This document shows, in pieces, positions 51,757 to 61,845 of a stretch of DNA of 64,000 bases. Every line of letters begins with the position of its first letter. Position 1 is the stretch's first letter. The notes below the pieces were generated by a model, which was not told the origin of the DNA, made no database searches, and saw nothing but the letters and a program-made list of their open reading frames with translations. This DNA comes from Asticcacaulis sp. AC466 (GTDB lineage: Bacteria > Pseudomonadota > Alphaproteobacteria > Caulobacterales > Caulobacteraceae). The stretch covers positions 1 to 64,000 of the forward strand of contig NZ_AWGE01000023.1 of the NCBI RefSeq assembly GCF_000495815.1, given 5' to 3'. The position numbers and the translations under genes are program-made.

Positions 51757-54700
51757 TCAACGCGCCAGAATTTCCGCCAGGCGGAGATTTACTAAAGTCT
51801 CGCTTAAGGGGGTCAGTTTCGGACCGTCCGTCCACAATAGCGCCGCCTCAACCGTCTTTTGCGGATAGATCTGCCGCAGCAACGCCACATAGCCTGCCAT
51901 CTGGCGCTGATAGGTAACCGATGCGCCCTCCGCCGTGTCAGGGGCCGGCCGATTGGATTTATAGTCGATAATCACCACCCGGTCGTCGGTAACGACCAGA
52001 CGGTCGATCCGCCCGGACAACATGATGTCTTCGCCGCGGGCGGTACGGCCGATGCCGCCGGCCAGCGCCACTTCCGGACGGCTTTGCGGCCCGAACGCCT
52101 CGGCAAAACGGTCATCGGTCAAAACGGCCAGCACGGCACCGGCCATTTCGATTCGCTGGCTGTCCGTAAGGTCCGCCTGACGGCCGAGATAGCGTATCGC
52201 CACCTCTTCGCGCTTGGCGGCGGGGATATCGGGCAGGATTTCAAACAGCTTATGGATCAATATGCCCCTGCGATAGCGGCCCAAACCGTTTTGCGATTCC
52301 AGAGGCGACGGCGCGCGCTCCTCCGCCTCACGATCTTCATCACCCATTTGCGAAATCGCCGCCCAGCGTTCGGCGCCACGTTCCAGATCGACATCGGCCT
52401 GCGCCACGATGGTGGTGACGAAGTCCGGTAATTTTACCTGCGGCGCCAGGATTGCCGCTTCGGCGGTCAGGGCTGGTGACCGGACGCCGTGGAGTTGCAC
52501 AATGACCTCCTTCGCCTGTTCCATATCGTCGAACGGCGCCTTCAGGGGCATCGGCTCCAGTGTCGCCGGAAGCCGGTCGAACGCGTCCTTCAGCAAATCA
52601 TACCAGGGCGCGAAGGCATTGTTTTTGCCGGTCGCCTTCCGGCCAGCATAGCCGCACAGGGTAAGGCGATCGCGTGCCCGGGTCAGGGCAACATAAAGGA
52701 GGCGCAACCCCTCCTGCTCGTCCTTCAGGGCCTTGGCGTCACGGATCGCGGTGATGCGGTCCGTATCCCCCTTGCGACCGGTCGCGCACAGGTACAGATC
52801 ACCGTCATCGCTGCGCATCAAAAGGTCGTCCTTGGTCGCGGAGCTATGCTGCGGCCCGATAGGCAGGATGACCCATGGCGCTTCCAGCCCCTTGGACCCG
52901 TGGACCGTCATAACGCGGACGCTGCGGCCGCCTTCCTCCTGCTCACGCTTGATCTGCGCCGCGCGAAATTCAAACAGGTCGAGACAGGCCGCCAGGCCGG
53001 TATCGCCGACCCCCTCGCCTTTCAGCGCCAGCGCCAGGGTTTCATCCAGCACGTCCTCACACTCATCACCGAGCCGTGTCAGGAAACGCTGCTTGGTCGA
53101 CCGACCCGCGCCATCCCGGCGATTGAGCACACGCGCCAGGAAGTCGAATGCCGTCAGGTGATGCGCTGTGCGGTGCGCCCACAACAGAAAGACGCGGGCT
53201 TCGACAAACCGGTCCTCGACGCCCTCGTAGTCAAGCAGGCGCCCCCACAGCGCGCCTTCGCGCCCCTGCGCCAACCTGTAGAGATCGTTTTCGCTCAGAT
53301 CGCACAGGGGGCTTCGCAACACACAGGCCAGGGACAGGCTGTCATTGGGTTGCAAGCAAAAGCGCATCAGGGCGCGCAGATCCTGGAAGGCGATATGGTC
53401 GCCGAGCTTGAGCCGATCTGCGCCGGACACCGGGACACCGGCAATCTTCAGTTCACGGATGATATGTTCGAACAGATGATCGCGTTTACGCACCAGGATC
53501 AGCACATCGCCGGCGTGCATGGGGCGCGGTTCTTCCTTGCCCTTGATATACACAGCGCGACCGGTGTCGATTTCCGCCCGGATCGTCATGGCCAGTTGCT
53601 TGGCGAGGCGTTTTGACGGCGGTTCCCGCGACGGCGCATCGACGGGTGCGATATCGTCATCATCCGCTGTCGCCTCTGGCACCTCTATCGGCTGAACCAG
53701 AGGCCATAGTTCGACCAGCCCATTATGACGCCGGCGTTGCGGCATGTGAACAATGGGATGGCCGGTGAAGTTGAGCGCGCGAGACAGGTCCGATTCCGCA
53801 AAGACAGCGTCAACAAAGCCCAACAGTTCGGGCAGGGTACGCCAGCTTTCGACCAGATCGGGGGCGACAAAGCGCAAGGACGCCTCACGCGCCCGCGCTT
53901 CGAAATAGGCGCCATTGCCGAGAAACAGGTCGGGCTTGGCGCCCTGAAAGCCGTAGATGGACTGTTTTTCATCGCCGACGGCAAAGACGGTGCGTTGTAC
54001 CGACGTCTGGCTGGCGCCGGCAAAGAATTCTTCGGTCAGCGCCTTGACGATGGCCCACTGGTCCCCGGACGTATCCTGCGCTTCATCGACCAGAACATGT
54101 TCCAGCCCGCCATCGAGTTTGAACAACACCCAAATCGACATCATGCGGTCGGACAGCAGGGATTTGGTCTTGTTGATCAGGTCCTGGAAATCCAGTGCGC
54201 CGTGCTGACGTTTCTCGGTCTGATAAATCGTGCTAAAGATGGCAAACAGGCGCAGGGCGTCCAGCGTGTTTTCCGCGATCTCTGCCGCCTTCAGTTGCTC
54301 AACCAGCCGGCCGACTTCACGCCCGAGGCGGTCCATGACGACGGCGTCACCCGGCGGGGTTTCTTTGGTGTAGGTCGCCTTGCGTGGCGTTCCCGTCTTG
54401 GTGATGAAGATGGATTTCAGGCGGTCGAAATCCAGACCCTGACCGGCCTGATAGCCTTCGTAAAGCGTCAGGAAGGCTTGCCCCGCTTCCTGGTTGGTCT
54501 TTGACGCACCGGTACTCAATACGGCGGCGAGATCGCGTATGATTTCCCATTCCAGCCGCGCCTCGTAAGCGTCCAGGCATTCCACGCTTGTGCAGATGCC
54601 GTCCAGACCGAGGCTGTGGAACAGCGCGGTCTGCCAATCACCGCGTACTTCCAATCGTTCGAACGCCGCCTTTATGTCGTCATGCTGGTGAATAAACTGC

Positions 54701-55254
54701 GCCAGCAAGCGTTCGAAGCCGCCAACCTTCAGTTTACGGATCAAGCGATCGCGCGCCTGGGTCAGACCCGCCAATTCGGGCGCGTCGAGCGTAAGCAAAC
54801 CGGTCCGTGCCGTTTCGGCCAGATCGCCGCCAATTAAATCATCCAGCACCTGAAAAGCCGGTGACAGGCCGGCTTCGAGCGGAAAGCGACGCAGCAGTTT
54901 TTCGCAAAAGGCATGCAGGGTCTGGATTTTGAGGCCGCCGGGCGTTTCCAGCGCCTTGGCGAACAGGGCGCGGGCCTGCGGCAGGTCGTGGACGGCCTCG
55001 TCGATACTGGCCAGATCGCGGCGCAGGTCGTCATCGGGCGCGATGGCCCATCCGCCCAGCCGTTCGAACAACCGCCCCTGCATTTCCGCCGCCGCCGCCT
55101 TGGTATAGGTGACACACAGAATGCGTTCCGGCTTGGCGCCGTTGAGCAACAGTCGCGCCACCCGGTTGACGAGGGTCGAGGTCTTGCCCGACCCGGCATT
55201 GGCGGTCAGAAAGGACGAGGCGCGCGGATCGGCGGCGATATTTTGCGCAGTCAT
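51757..55254 (-). CDS. addA: Double-strand break repair helicase-nuclease AddA
   Basis: 1165 residues. UvrD-like helicase with Walker A FLTANAGSGKTSTLVNRVAR (near 18-37), VDEAQDTSGDQW motif II, VFAVGDEKQSIYGFQGA motif III, MTVHGSKGLEAPWVILP motif V and LLYVALTRARDRL motif VI. The C-terminal PD-(D/E)XK nuclease shows LSGRIDRLVVTDDRVVIIDY then KSNRP. AddAB processes DNA ends for RecA loading, the alphaproteobacterial counterpart of RecBCD. Start overlaps the addB stop by four bases (coupled). Confidence 0.96.
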   Translation of the reverse strand: MTAQNIAADPRASSFLTANAGSGKTSTLVNRVARLLLNGAKPERILCVTYTKAAAAEMQGRLFERLGGWAIAPDDDLRRDLASIDEAVHDLPQARALFAKALETPGGLKIQTLHAFCEKLLRRFPLEAGLSPAFQVLDDLIGGDLAETARTGLLTLDAPELAGLTQARDRLIRKLKVGGFERLLAQFIHQHDDIKAAFERLEVRGDWQTALFHSLGLDGICTSVECLDAYEARLEWEIIRDLAAVLSTGASKTNQEAGQAFLTLYEGYQAGQGLDFDRLKSIFITKTGTPRKATYTKETPPGDAVVMDRLGREVGRLVEQLKAAEIAENTLDALRLFAIFSTIYQTEKRQHGALDFQDLINKTKSLLSDRMMSIWVLFKLDGGLEHVLVDEAQDTSGDQWAIVKALTEEFFAGASQTSVQRTVFAVGDEKQSIYGFQGAKPDLFLGNGAYFEARAREASLRFVAPDLVESWRTLPELLGFVDAVFAESDLSRALNFTGHPIVHMPQRRRHNGLVELWPLVQPIEVPEATADDDDIAPVDAPSREPPSKRLAKQLAMTIRAEIDTGRAVYIKGKEEPRPMHAGDVLILVRKRDHLFEHIIRELKIAGVPVSGADRLKLGDHIAFQDLRALMRFCLQPNDSLSLACVLRSPLCDLSENDLYRLAQGREGALWGRLLDYEGVEDRFVEARVFLLWAHRTAHHLTAFDFLARVLNRRDGAGRSTKQRFLTRLGDECEDVLDETLALALKGEGVGDTGLAACLDLFEFRAAQIKREQEEGGRSVRVMTVHGSKGLEAPWVILPIGPQHSSATKDDLLMRSDDGDLYLCATGRKGDTDRITAIRDAKALKDEQEGLRLLYVALTRARDRLTLCGYAGRKATGKNNAFAPWYDLLKDAFDRLPATLEPMPLKAPFDDMEQAKEVIVQLHGVRSPALTAEAAILAPQVKLPDFVTTIVAQADVDLERGAERWAAISQMGDEDREAEERAPSPLESQNGLGRYRRGILIHKLFEILPDIPAAKREEVAIRYLGRQADLTDSQRIEMAGAVLAVLTDDRFAEAFGPQSRPEVALAGGIGRTARGEDIMLSGRIDRLVVTDDRVVIIDYKSNRPAPDTAEGASVTYQRQMAGYVALLRQIYPQKTVEAALLWTDGPKLTPLSETLVNLRLAEILAR

Positions 55255-58253
55255 GCCTCGACCTCCTCTTCGGCCGCTTCGTCGTCACCCAGAACATTCC
55301 ATTCATACAGGCGCGCCAGTTGATCGTAGTCACCGCCGCGAATCTTGAGGAATTGCGGCGCGGTCCACGACAGATAGGGCTTGTCGGGATCGGCATAGTC
55401 ATCCAGGCGGCGGCGAAACCCGGCCAGAGCCTTTTCCGCCAGGTCAAACGCCGTTTCGCCCTTCTGGATAGCCGACCGTTGCGTTGTGCCGTCGGGCGCG
55501 ACCCGGACATAGATCAAGTCGCCGATCAGCTTGTCGCCGATGCCGGAAAAGCCGCCGTGCCTCAGTATGGCCGCCGTGAGGGTCAATTGCGGATAAAAGC
55601 CGGCGGCAACCTGCTTTGCCGACGGAGGCAAGCCGGTCTTGAAATCGAGAATGTCGACCGCGTCGTCGCGCACCTCTATGCGGTCGGACTTGGCGGTCAG
55701 GATAAAATCGCCGCGCGATGTATCCAGCCTCAGCTCACCGGACTGTTCGATCAGCAGGCTCGGCCGCCCGGCCCTGCGCTCGGTCTCGAACGTGACAAAC
55801 TCCCGCGCCATGCCCTCCAGCAGCGGCCTTTGCAAGGCCATCTGGGCCGGGGAGAGATTCGTGGCCAGCAGTTCATCTTCAAGCAGGGTTGTCAGCAGCT
55901 TCACGCCAGCTTCGCCCAACAGGTCCTGCTTGCCGAACCGTTCCAGGCTCTTGTGGATCGCCGTCCCGCGCTGACGCGCCTCGACCGGCTCATTCGGCCG
56001 GTCCATGGGCCGCAGGTTCAGGATACGGCGCGCATAGATGGCATAGGGGTCGCGCACGAAGACCTCTACCTGGGTCACCGGCATCTGCATCGGGCGAACC
56101 GCTACGGGCGGTTTGGGCGCGGGACGGGTGGCAGGCTTCAGGGTGGGCGGCTTGGCCTTCAGGCCGCAGTCTATGGCGCGTGCCCAATCCAGCACCTGCG
56201 GGCGCTCCGGAATTTTGACCTCGGCGCCATCGCACAGGGTCTGCAACCGCCACAGCCAGCGCGACTGCACCTGTGGTTCACCTTCGCGACGGTGGCGGGT
56301 GACAAGATACACTTCCGGCGCCGCGGCTGCCTGAACGAAATCATGGGCCGACAAGCCGGTGCGCCGCTCCGGGCTGGGCAGGCCCAGACGCTCACGCATC
56401 GGACGGGACAGGAACGGGTCGAGATCAGGCGCCTGGGGCCATACGCCTTCTTCAAGGCCCGCGAGGATCAGCCTGTCTGCCTTGACAAGACGCGCTTCGA
56501 TGGCACCGAGAATAAGCAGGCGCGGGTGCGTGTTGCCGCCGGTCCGGACCTTGGACAGGGCGATGAGATGGGACAGAATGTCACGCACCTCCCGCGCACC
56601 CGACACCGGGAAACCGGCGCTTTCGCGGATCAGCTCTGCCAGCATTTCCGAGGCCTGCGCGCCCGGCGCCCCTTGCCACAGAACGGCGCCGTCTTCCAGC
56701 GCCAGGCTCTCAGCCAGGCCGACGATTCCGGCAATCGCCTGACCCAGGTCGGTTACAGGCGTGGCTAGGGCCGGCCTGATGACGTCCAGATAATCCGTCC
56801 ACAGATCAACCGCCGATGGCTCCGACGCAATTGCGGTGGAAATCATGTCCAGCCCCGTAGGCGTGGCGCCGCGCAAGGCCCGCGTCTCCAGGGCGAACAG
56901 GCCGGGACGACCCGCCAAACGGCAATAGGGGTGATTGAACAGGGACAGCAGCAAAACCGGATCGTGCGGCGTCTCCATCAAGCCCATAATATCGAGCAGG
57001 AACCGGCCGGTCAGGGTGTTGGGCAGCGGCTCACCGGCCGAGTTGTCCGGTTGCAGGCCCCAGCGCGACAGGCGGGCGGCCACGCGGCGCGACAGGGCAA
57101 TGTCCGGGGTGATCAGAGCCACGACATCCTTCGGCCGTTCGATGGCTTCTCGCATGAGCAGGGCAATGACGGATGCCGCCTCTTCGTCCCGGGCCGTGTT
57201 GATCTCGATAAGGCCATCAAGGCCGTCGCGGAATGGATCGCCGTCCTCCGCCTTCAAGGTCGCAATCTGGCTCAGCCAGTCCTTGGTCGCCTCAGCCGGG
57301 CGGAGCGCTTCATTGAGCAGGCGGCGACGGGCATCGCCCTTGCGGTCCGCCTCGACTGAGGCAGGCCAGAGATGAATCTGGTCGCGCGAAACCCCATGAC
57401 GATCAAGGGTCCGTTTCATCGTGCCTTGCGGATGCGAATCTTCGATCTGACGCCAGACATCTTCGGCAAGATGCAGGTCGAGCCCGGGCAAGACTACGGC
57501 GCCCAGCGGCGCGATGGCGACCGCATGCATCAGGTCTGCCATGGACGGCGCCGATCCGGTGCTGCCGGCCAGGATGAGGGGAACCTGCGGCGGGTGGTCC
57601 GTCCACTGATCAACCAGTCGGCGGATCAAAATGACCTGGCGCTGCGAGGGGTCGAGCAGGTCCAGTTCGGCCAGCCGTTTTGGCCATTCACGCACCGCGA
57701 CATTGAGGAATCTGGCCGATACCTGCCAGTGTTCCGCCCAGCCTTCTAAAGTATATTGATCCTGACCCGCACCGGACACCAGACTTTCCAACCGATCTTC
57801 GGCATCGACTTCTTCCAGGGCCAGGGAATCGAAAAAGCCGGCCAGGCTGTCGGCCAGTTCCAGAGCGAGCTTGGCCGACACGTCACGCCCTTCGAGCCCG
57901 GCATAGTGACGGGTGATCAGGCGGGCCAGCTCAAAACGGCGGCGCAGGGAAGACACCGCCGGCGGCAGGTCAAGACCCAGGGCGTCCAGATCGAACGGCG
58001 GCTCACCTTCGTCCAGGTCGCCAATGGCGCGGATTTGCGGCAACAGCAACGCGCCCTGACGAGCCTGCTGCGAAAACGACCGGGCCATGGACCGTGCGCC
58101 GCGCCGCGTCGGTGTCAATATCTGGGCCGTCGACAGCCGGTCGCCAAGGGATTCGCAAATACCTCTGGCCAGGTCATTAAGGAAACAACGCCCCGACGGA
58201 ATCGAAAACCAGCGGGGCGAGGGCCGTGCGAAAATGTCGTTGTGGGATGCCAT
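55251..58253 (-). CDS. addB: Double-strand break repair protein AddB
   Basis: 1000 residues. A helicase-like but alphaproteobacterial AddB without a full Walker A, starting with PRWFSIPSGRCFLNDLARGI. Nucleic-acid-binding segments include AGLEEGVWPQAPDLDPFLSR and RTGLSAHDFVQAAAAPEVYL. The C-terminal nuclease has RGTAIHKSLERFG, FILTAKSDRIEVRDDAVDIL and DFKTGLPPSAKQ (PD-(D/E)XK). It partners AddA; the two reading frames overlap by four bases. Upstream is the murU gene, 68 bases away and possibly in one transcript. Confidence 0.93.
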   Translation of the reverse strand: MASHNDIFARPSPRWFSIPSGRCFLNDLARGICESLGDRLSTAQILTPTRRGARSMARSFSQQARQGALLLPQIRAIGDLDEGEPPFDLDALGLDLPPAVSSLRRRFELARLITRHYAGLEGRDVSAKLALELADSLAGFFDSLALEEVDAEDRLESLVSGAGQDQYTLEGWAEHWQVSARFLNVAVREWPKRLAELDLLDPSQRQVILIRRLVDQWTDHPPQVPLILAGSTGSAPSMADLMHAVAIAPLGAVVLPGLDLHLAEDVWRQIEDSHPQGTMKRTLDRHGVSRDQIHLWPASVEADRKGDARRRLLNEALRPAEATKDWLSQIATLKAEDGDPFRDGLDGLIEINTARDEEAASVIALLMREAIERPKDVVALITPDIALSRRVAARLSRWGLQPDNSAGEPLPNTLTGRFLLDIMGLMETPHDPVLLLSLFNHPYCRLAGRPGLFALETRALRGATPTGLDMISTAIASEPSAVDLWTDYLDVIRPALATPVTDLGQAIAGIVGLAESLALEDGAVLWQGAPGAQASEMLAELIRESAGFPVSGAREVRDILSHLIALSKVRTGGNTHPRLLILGAIEARLVKADRLILAGLEEGVWPQAPDLDPFLSRPMRERLGLPSPERRTGLSAHDFVQAAAAPEVYLVTRHRREGEPQVQSRWLWRLQTLCDGAEVKIPERPQVLDWARAIDCGLKAKPPTLKPATRPAPKPPVAVRPMQMPVTQVEVFVRDPYAIYARRILNLRPMDRPNEPVEARQRGTAIHKSLERFGKQDLLGEAGVKLLTTLLEDELLATNLSPAQMALQRPLLEGMAREFVTFETERRAGRPSLLIEQSGELRLDTSRGDFILTAKSDRIEVRDDAVDILDFKTGLPPSAKQVAAGFYPQLTLTAAILRHGGFSGIGDKLIGDLIYVRVAPDGTTQRSAIQKGETAFDLAEKALAGFRRRLDDYADPDKPYLSWTAPQFLKIRGGDYDQLARLYEWNVLGDDEAAEEEVEA

Positions 58254-58321
58254 CGCGCCGATTCTGGGCTGAGTCGGCCAAGGTGCCTAGGTCAGGTTTG
58301 GCCGCTGATTTATCGACTTGA

Positions 58322-59035
58322 TCAGGAATTTAGCCGCCCGTCAGCGAAATCCCGCGCGGCCGGATCGCCGACATGCATCCATTCGCCGGTAAATTCAGTG
58401 CCGAACAAGCGGCCTTGCGGCGCGATCCGCCGCCATATGCGTGACAAAGAAAAGGCCGCGTCCAATTCCGTATCGATAATCGCCGGGCGGGTGATGTGCA
58501 CGCCCATATAGTTGAAAGGCGCGCTCGGCGCATCGCCCCGGAAAGACAGTCGACCGTCCTTTGCAAGGAAGAAATCGCCCGCCCCGTCGAACCCATGGCT
58601 TGTTTCCATGGCGGTGACCAGAAGTGCCGCGTCCATTTCCGCCGCGTTCCATTGGTTGGCCAGAGCTTGCAGCGCCGTACCGTCGGGTGCCGCTTCCAAC
58701 CAGACGCTGTCAATATTGGCCACCCAGATCGGATCATCACCCAGGAGCGGCCGCGCCTTTTTCAGACCGCCGCCGGTTTCCAGCAGGGCTTCGCGCTCGT
58801 CCGATACAATAATGTCGATATCGCTGCGCGCCTTAAGATGCGCTTCCAGGCGATCGGCGAAATAGTGGACATTGACGACAAACCGGTTCGCTCCCGCCGC
58901 CTTCAGCCGGTCAAGCATATGGTCGATCAGGGGGCGACCGGCAACTTCGACCAACGCCTTAGGCCGGTCGTCGGTCAAAGGGCGCATGCGCGTACCGAGA
59001 CCGGCAGCGAGGATGAAAGCGGTTTGCGGACTCAT
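58322..59035 (-). CDS. murU: N-acetylmuramate-1-phosphate uridylyltransferase (MurU-like)
   Basis: 237 residues of sugar nucleotidyltransferase: [20 protein letters not shown] (pyrophosphate loop with the Arg and Lys), [26 protein letters not shown] and a C-terminal [10 protein letters not shown]. With AmgK it can convert free MurNAc or GlcNAc phosphates to UDP-sugars, recycling peptidoglycan without de novo synthesis, as known in Pseudomonas and reported for Caulobacter. The start at 59035 overlaps the amgK stop by four bases. Assignment to MurU rests on the pairing with amgK. Confidence 0.85.
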   Translation of the reverse strand: MSPQTAFILAAGLGTRMRPLTDDRPKALVEVAGRPLIDHMLDRLKAAGANRFVVNVHYFADRLEAHLKARSDIDIIVSDEREALLETGGGLKKARPLLGDDPIWVANIDSVWLEAAPDGTALQALANQWNAAEMDAALLVTAMETSHGFDGAGDFFLAKDGRLSFRGDAPSAPFNYMGVHITRPAIIDTELDAAFSLSRIWRRIAPQGRLFGTEFTGEWMHVGDPAARDFADGRLNS

Positions 59036-60114
59036 ATGGCCAGCCTGCCTTTGAAACCGTGACGCAAAAACCAGTCGTGCAGACCTTCCATGCCCGGTTG
59101 ACGAATATTCCGCGCGATATGGCCCCACATGCGGGGCATGAAGGCCTCATATCTCGGTTTGTGATCGCGCGTCACCAGACGGGCAAACACCCCGAGGATA
59201 CGGGCTTCGTTCAGCGTGGCCAGAGCGACATAGTCCTGCATGAAGGCCGCGCGATCGACATTGAGGCGTAAACCGAAATAGTGGTCCAGGCACGCCGCTT
59301 CGAGGTCGTGCGACACATCGCGGCGGGCATCCTGTAACAGGGACAACAGGTCCCACGACGGATGCGCGCGCAGGCAGTCCTGGAAATCGACCAGGCCGAC
59401 GCAGGCGACGCTTTCGCGGTCAGGCAGCCACAACAGATTTTCCGCATGATAATCACGGTGAATAAAGACTGTGGCGCCGGCTTCCGCGCGCTGGCGTACC
59501 GGCGCCCACAACGCTTCCCACTCCGCCACAGCCGTTTCATTCAACGACACCGACCGGTCATACTTCGGATACCACTCCAAAAACAGGTTCACCCCCGTCT
59601 TCAAGGCCAGATCGTCATAGCTGAGAAGCGGCCAATCATTGTCCAGCACGGCCGGCGGCGTCAGGTCGTGCAGATGGGCCTGGACTTCAATGGCGCTGAG
59701 GTAAAGGGGTGTTTCATCCGCTCCCGCCTCAATCAGACGAGCGAACAGGTCATTGCCGAGATCCTCGCTGATCAGGAAACCATTGGCGGTATCAACTTCA
59801 AAGATTTCCGGCGCCGACAAGCCTTGACCGCGCAGATAATGGGCCGCTGCGACAAAGGCTTCGATCCGGCCAGCCGACAGACGCGCCATGGCCGTGTAAC
59901 CGGAGGCTTGCCGTTCCGCTTCGGTTTCATGGACGCGGCACGGCTGGATGTCCAAGGCGGGCGCCTGGTCCATCAGCATGAAGGAGCGGCCATCCGTGAG
60001 GGTCAGGCGTTCATAGCGACGCGTCGATGCGTCCCCCGGCAAGGGGTGTCGTTCGGCGTCAGAAAATCCGGCACTCAGCAGGAAGTGGCGCTTGATCGCC
60101 TCGCGGTCTGTCAT
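59032..60114 (-). CDS. amgK: Amino-sugar anomeric kinase AmgK-like phosphotransferase
   Basis: 360 residues in the aminoglycoside-phosphotransferase fold. N-terminal [25 protein letters not shown] as nucleotide-binding strands, Brenner motif [14 protein letters not shown] (catalytic Asp and Asn) and [18 protein letters not shown] (metal-binding Asp). It should phosphorylate the anomeric carbon of MurNAc or GlcNAc. Stop overlaps murU and the start lies 1 base from the fusion gene stop upstream, so tsaE, amgK and murU are one transcript. Confidence 0.87.
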   Translation of the reverse strand: MTDREAIKRHFLLSAGFSDAERHPLPGDASTRRYERLTLTDGRSFMLMDQAPALDIQPCRVHETEAERQASGYTAMARLSAGRIEAFVAAAHYLRGQGLSAPEIFEVDTANGFLISEDLGNDLFARLIEAGADETPLYLSAIEVQAHLHDLTPPAVLDNDWPLLSYDDLALKTGVNLFLEWYPKYDRSVSLNETAVAEWEALWAPVRQRAEAGATVFIHRDYHAENLLWLPDRESVACVGLVDFQDCLRAHPSWDLLSLLQDARRDVSHDLEAACLDHYFGLRLNVDRAAFMQDYVALATLNEARILGVFARLVTRDHKPRYEAFMPRMWGHIARNIRQPGMEGLHDWFLRHGFKGRLAI

Positions 60115-60115
60115 C

Positions 60116-61402
60116 TCAGTCCCTGAAGCGGCCTCGGGGCGTAAGGGTTACGCGGCGGCCTGGCTTTGAGTGGGTGTTGTCGCTGTCTTCTAGGACGATA
60201 TCCAGGCGGTCGTCAAAGCCCAAATGCGCCAGACGCTGGGGCCATTCGATCAGCAAGACACTGTGTGGCAAGGCATCGTCCAGACCCAGCTCATAGGATT
60301 CTTCCGGCGCTTTCAGACGGTAGAGATCAAGATGCGCGATTTCGAAAGGAGGCGTCTCATAGGTCTGCATCAGGGTAAAGGTCGGGGACGGCACGTCCTG
60401 ATCCGGTGTGGTCAGGGCGCGGATCAACCCGCGTGCCAGGGTGGATTTGCCCATACCCAGCTCACCCGTCAGATAGACAACGTCTCCCGCTTTCAGATGC
60501 GGGGCCAGGGCAACACCGAGCGCGATGGTGTCCGCCTCATCCGCCAGATAAAGGGTTTGCTGTTGCGTCAGATCGATTTCAAGCATGGAAGGGGCGTCCG
60601 CATCGGCATTCAGGCGGGTTTCGACATAGGCTTTCAGAACTTCGGTTTCCAGCTCTTCGCATTGCGGATCAATGATCGGCCCGACGGTCAGGTCAAAGCG
60701 TTTGCCGGCCTTGTTGAGGAATTCATGAAACAGGGTGATATCCCGCAATTCCTGGGAAAATGTGTGAAACAGGTGAAACCAGAAGGAGTTCGGTCCGGCG
60801 ACATGGACCGGCACAACGGGCGCGGCATATTTTTGCGCCAATGACACCGCCGTCGGCGCCCAGGGAGGATCGACCAGACGGCCTTCTCCACTTCGCCGCG
60901 CCAGGCGCCCGGCCGGGAACATGACCACACAGCGCTCGGCTTCGAAAGCCATCTTGGCGCCATGCAAGGTTACGCGCGTCTTTTCCCGGGTCCGCTTCGC
61001 TTCGACCCATTCCACCGGTATCAGCGCATCGGCAAAGCGCGGGTTGACACGAAGCGCATCGGCATTGGCAAAAAAAATGGCGTCGGACCGGCGTTTACGA
61101 AGGGCGTCGTAAACCGCAATGCCGTCGGCGATACCCGTCGGATGATTGCATACCACGAGGCAGCGTCCCGACGCCGGTACGCGGTCGAGATGCCTTACAT
61201 TGACATCGAGCGACAAAAGGTTGGAGACGTAGTCGAGGCTTTCCGCGCCGCCCATGTCCGCGACCGCATCCGCCATATCCACCGCCTTTTGCCGGCCGAG
61301 CATAGCGTAGAGCAAAGGCCTGAGCGCAGGCCAGACCGGTGAGCGCACCAATTTGGGTGCCCGCTCATATATCAATTCATCGATGATATGCAGTTGCGCC
61401 AT
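60116..61402 (-). CDS. tsaE: Fusion protein: lysophospholipid-type acyltransferase plus TsaE ATPase
   Basis: One unbroken 428-codon frame. Residues 1-265 form a PlsC-like acyltransferase of the COG3176 (hemolysin-type) group: CNHPTGIADGIAV (His and Asp), FPAGRLARRSGEGRLVDPPW, VPVHVAGPNSFWF. From about residue 273, SMLEIDLTQQQTLYLADEAD introduces TsaE, needed for t6A37 modification of tRNA: GELGMGKSTLARG Walker A (313-325), PSPTFTLMQTYE, HLDLYRL and LLIEWPQRL. An internal ATG at 60586 could start free TsaE but has no ribosome site. It heads amgK-murU-addB-addA-trxA. TsaE-kinase fusions are known; this partner is unusual. Confidence 0.85.
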   Translation of the reverse strand: MAQLHIIDELIYERAPKLVRSPVWPALRPLLYAMLGRQKAVDMADAVADMGGAESLDYVSNLLSLDVNVRHLDRVPASGRCLVVCNHPTGIADGIAVYDALRKRRSDAIFFANADALRVNPRFADALIPVEWVEAKRTREKTRVTLHGAKMAFEAERCVVMFPAGRLARRSGEGRLVDPPWAPTAVSLAQKYAAPVVPVHVAGPNSFWFHLFHTFSQELRDITLFHEFLNKAGKRFDLTVGPIIDPQCEELETEVLKAYVETRLNADADAPSMLEIDLTQQQTLYLADEADTIALGVALAPHLKAGDVVYLTGELGMGKSTLARGLIRALTTPDQDVPSPTFTLMQTYETPPFEIAHLDLYRLKAPEESYELGLDDALPHSVLLIEWPQRLAHLGFDDRLDIVLEDSDNTHSKPGRRVTLTPRGRFRD

Positions 61403-61520
61403 ATCCTTCCGTAAACCGGTTTCCGGGAATCCCGCAAGAGCCTACGCAAGGCAACCACACGTTAACGTCGCTGCCATCTCAAGCAGCAAATCGGGGTTGG
61501 CAAATCGCGGATGACTTTGT

Positions 61521-61691
61521 ATGACTGACGGTATGACCGACGCCACCAGCCACTCTTCCCCGGCCAATCGCGCTTCGCCCGTGTCCGAGGACCGGCGGCA
61601 GCCAAAACACCGCGCGTCCTATATAACGCTTTGGATTGCGGCTGTTTTGTGTGTGGTTTTTGCACTCATCAGCATGTTCCTGCACTGGTAA
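61521..61691 (+). CDS. 56-residue small membrane protein
   Basis: ATG at 61521 opens a frame of 56 residues: a Ser/Arg-rich hydrophilic head (MTDGMTDATSHSSPANRASP) and a single C-terminal membrane helix (LWIAAVLCVVFALISMFL) ending HW. A GGATG lies 7-8 bases upstream, and a second ATG at 61533 is possible. It is divergent from the acyltransferase-TsaE gene and upstream of the 61846 gene in the same direction. The clean head-then-helix layout favours a real gene; the family is not recognised. Confidence 0.5.
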   Translation: MTDGMTDATSHSSPANRASPVSEDRRQPKHRASYITLWIAAVLCVVFALISMFLHW

Positions 61692-61845
61692 TACCGGGAA
61701 AGGCTTATGAACATCGCTTCAGAGGGGTTTGGGATGGATTTCTTATATTAACCATGATGGCTTTTCCCCGTATGCGTTAACGATTATAGTCGCAGCTGAT
61801 TTAGGCGCCGTGCGGTGCTTATTATGCCCATTGGGGGGTTTGTGA

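Noticed and set aside
55251-58253. AddB as a fully active helicase
   Set aside because: The N-terminal P-loop is not intact, as usual for alphaproteobacterial AddB, so only nuclease and structural roles are called.
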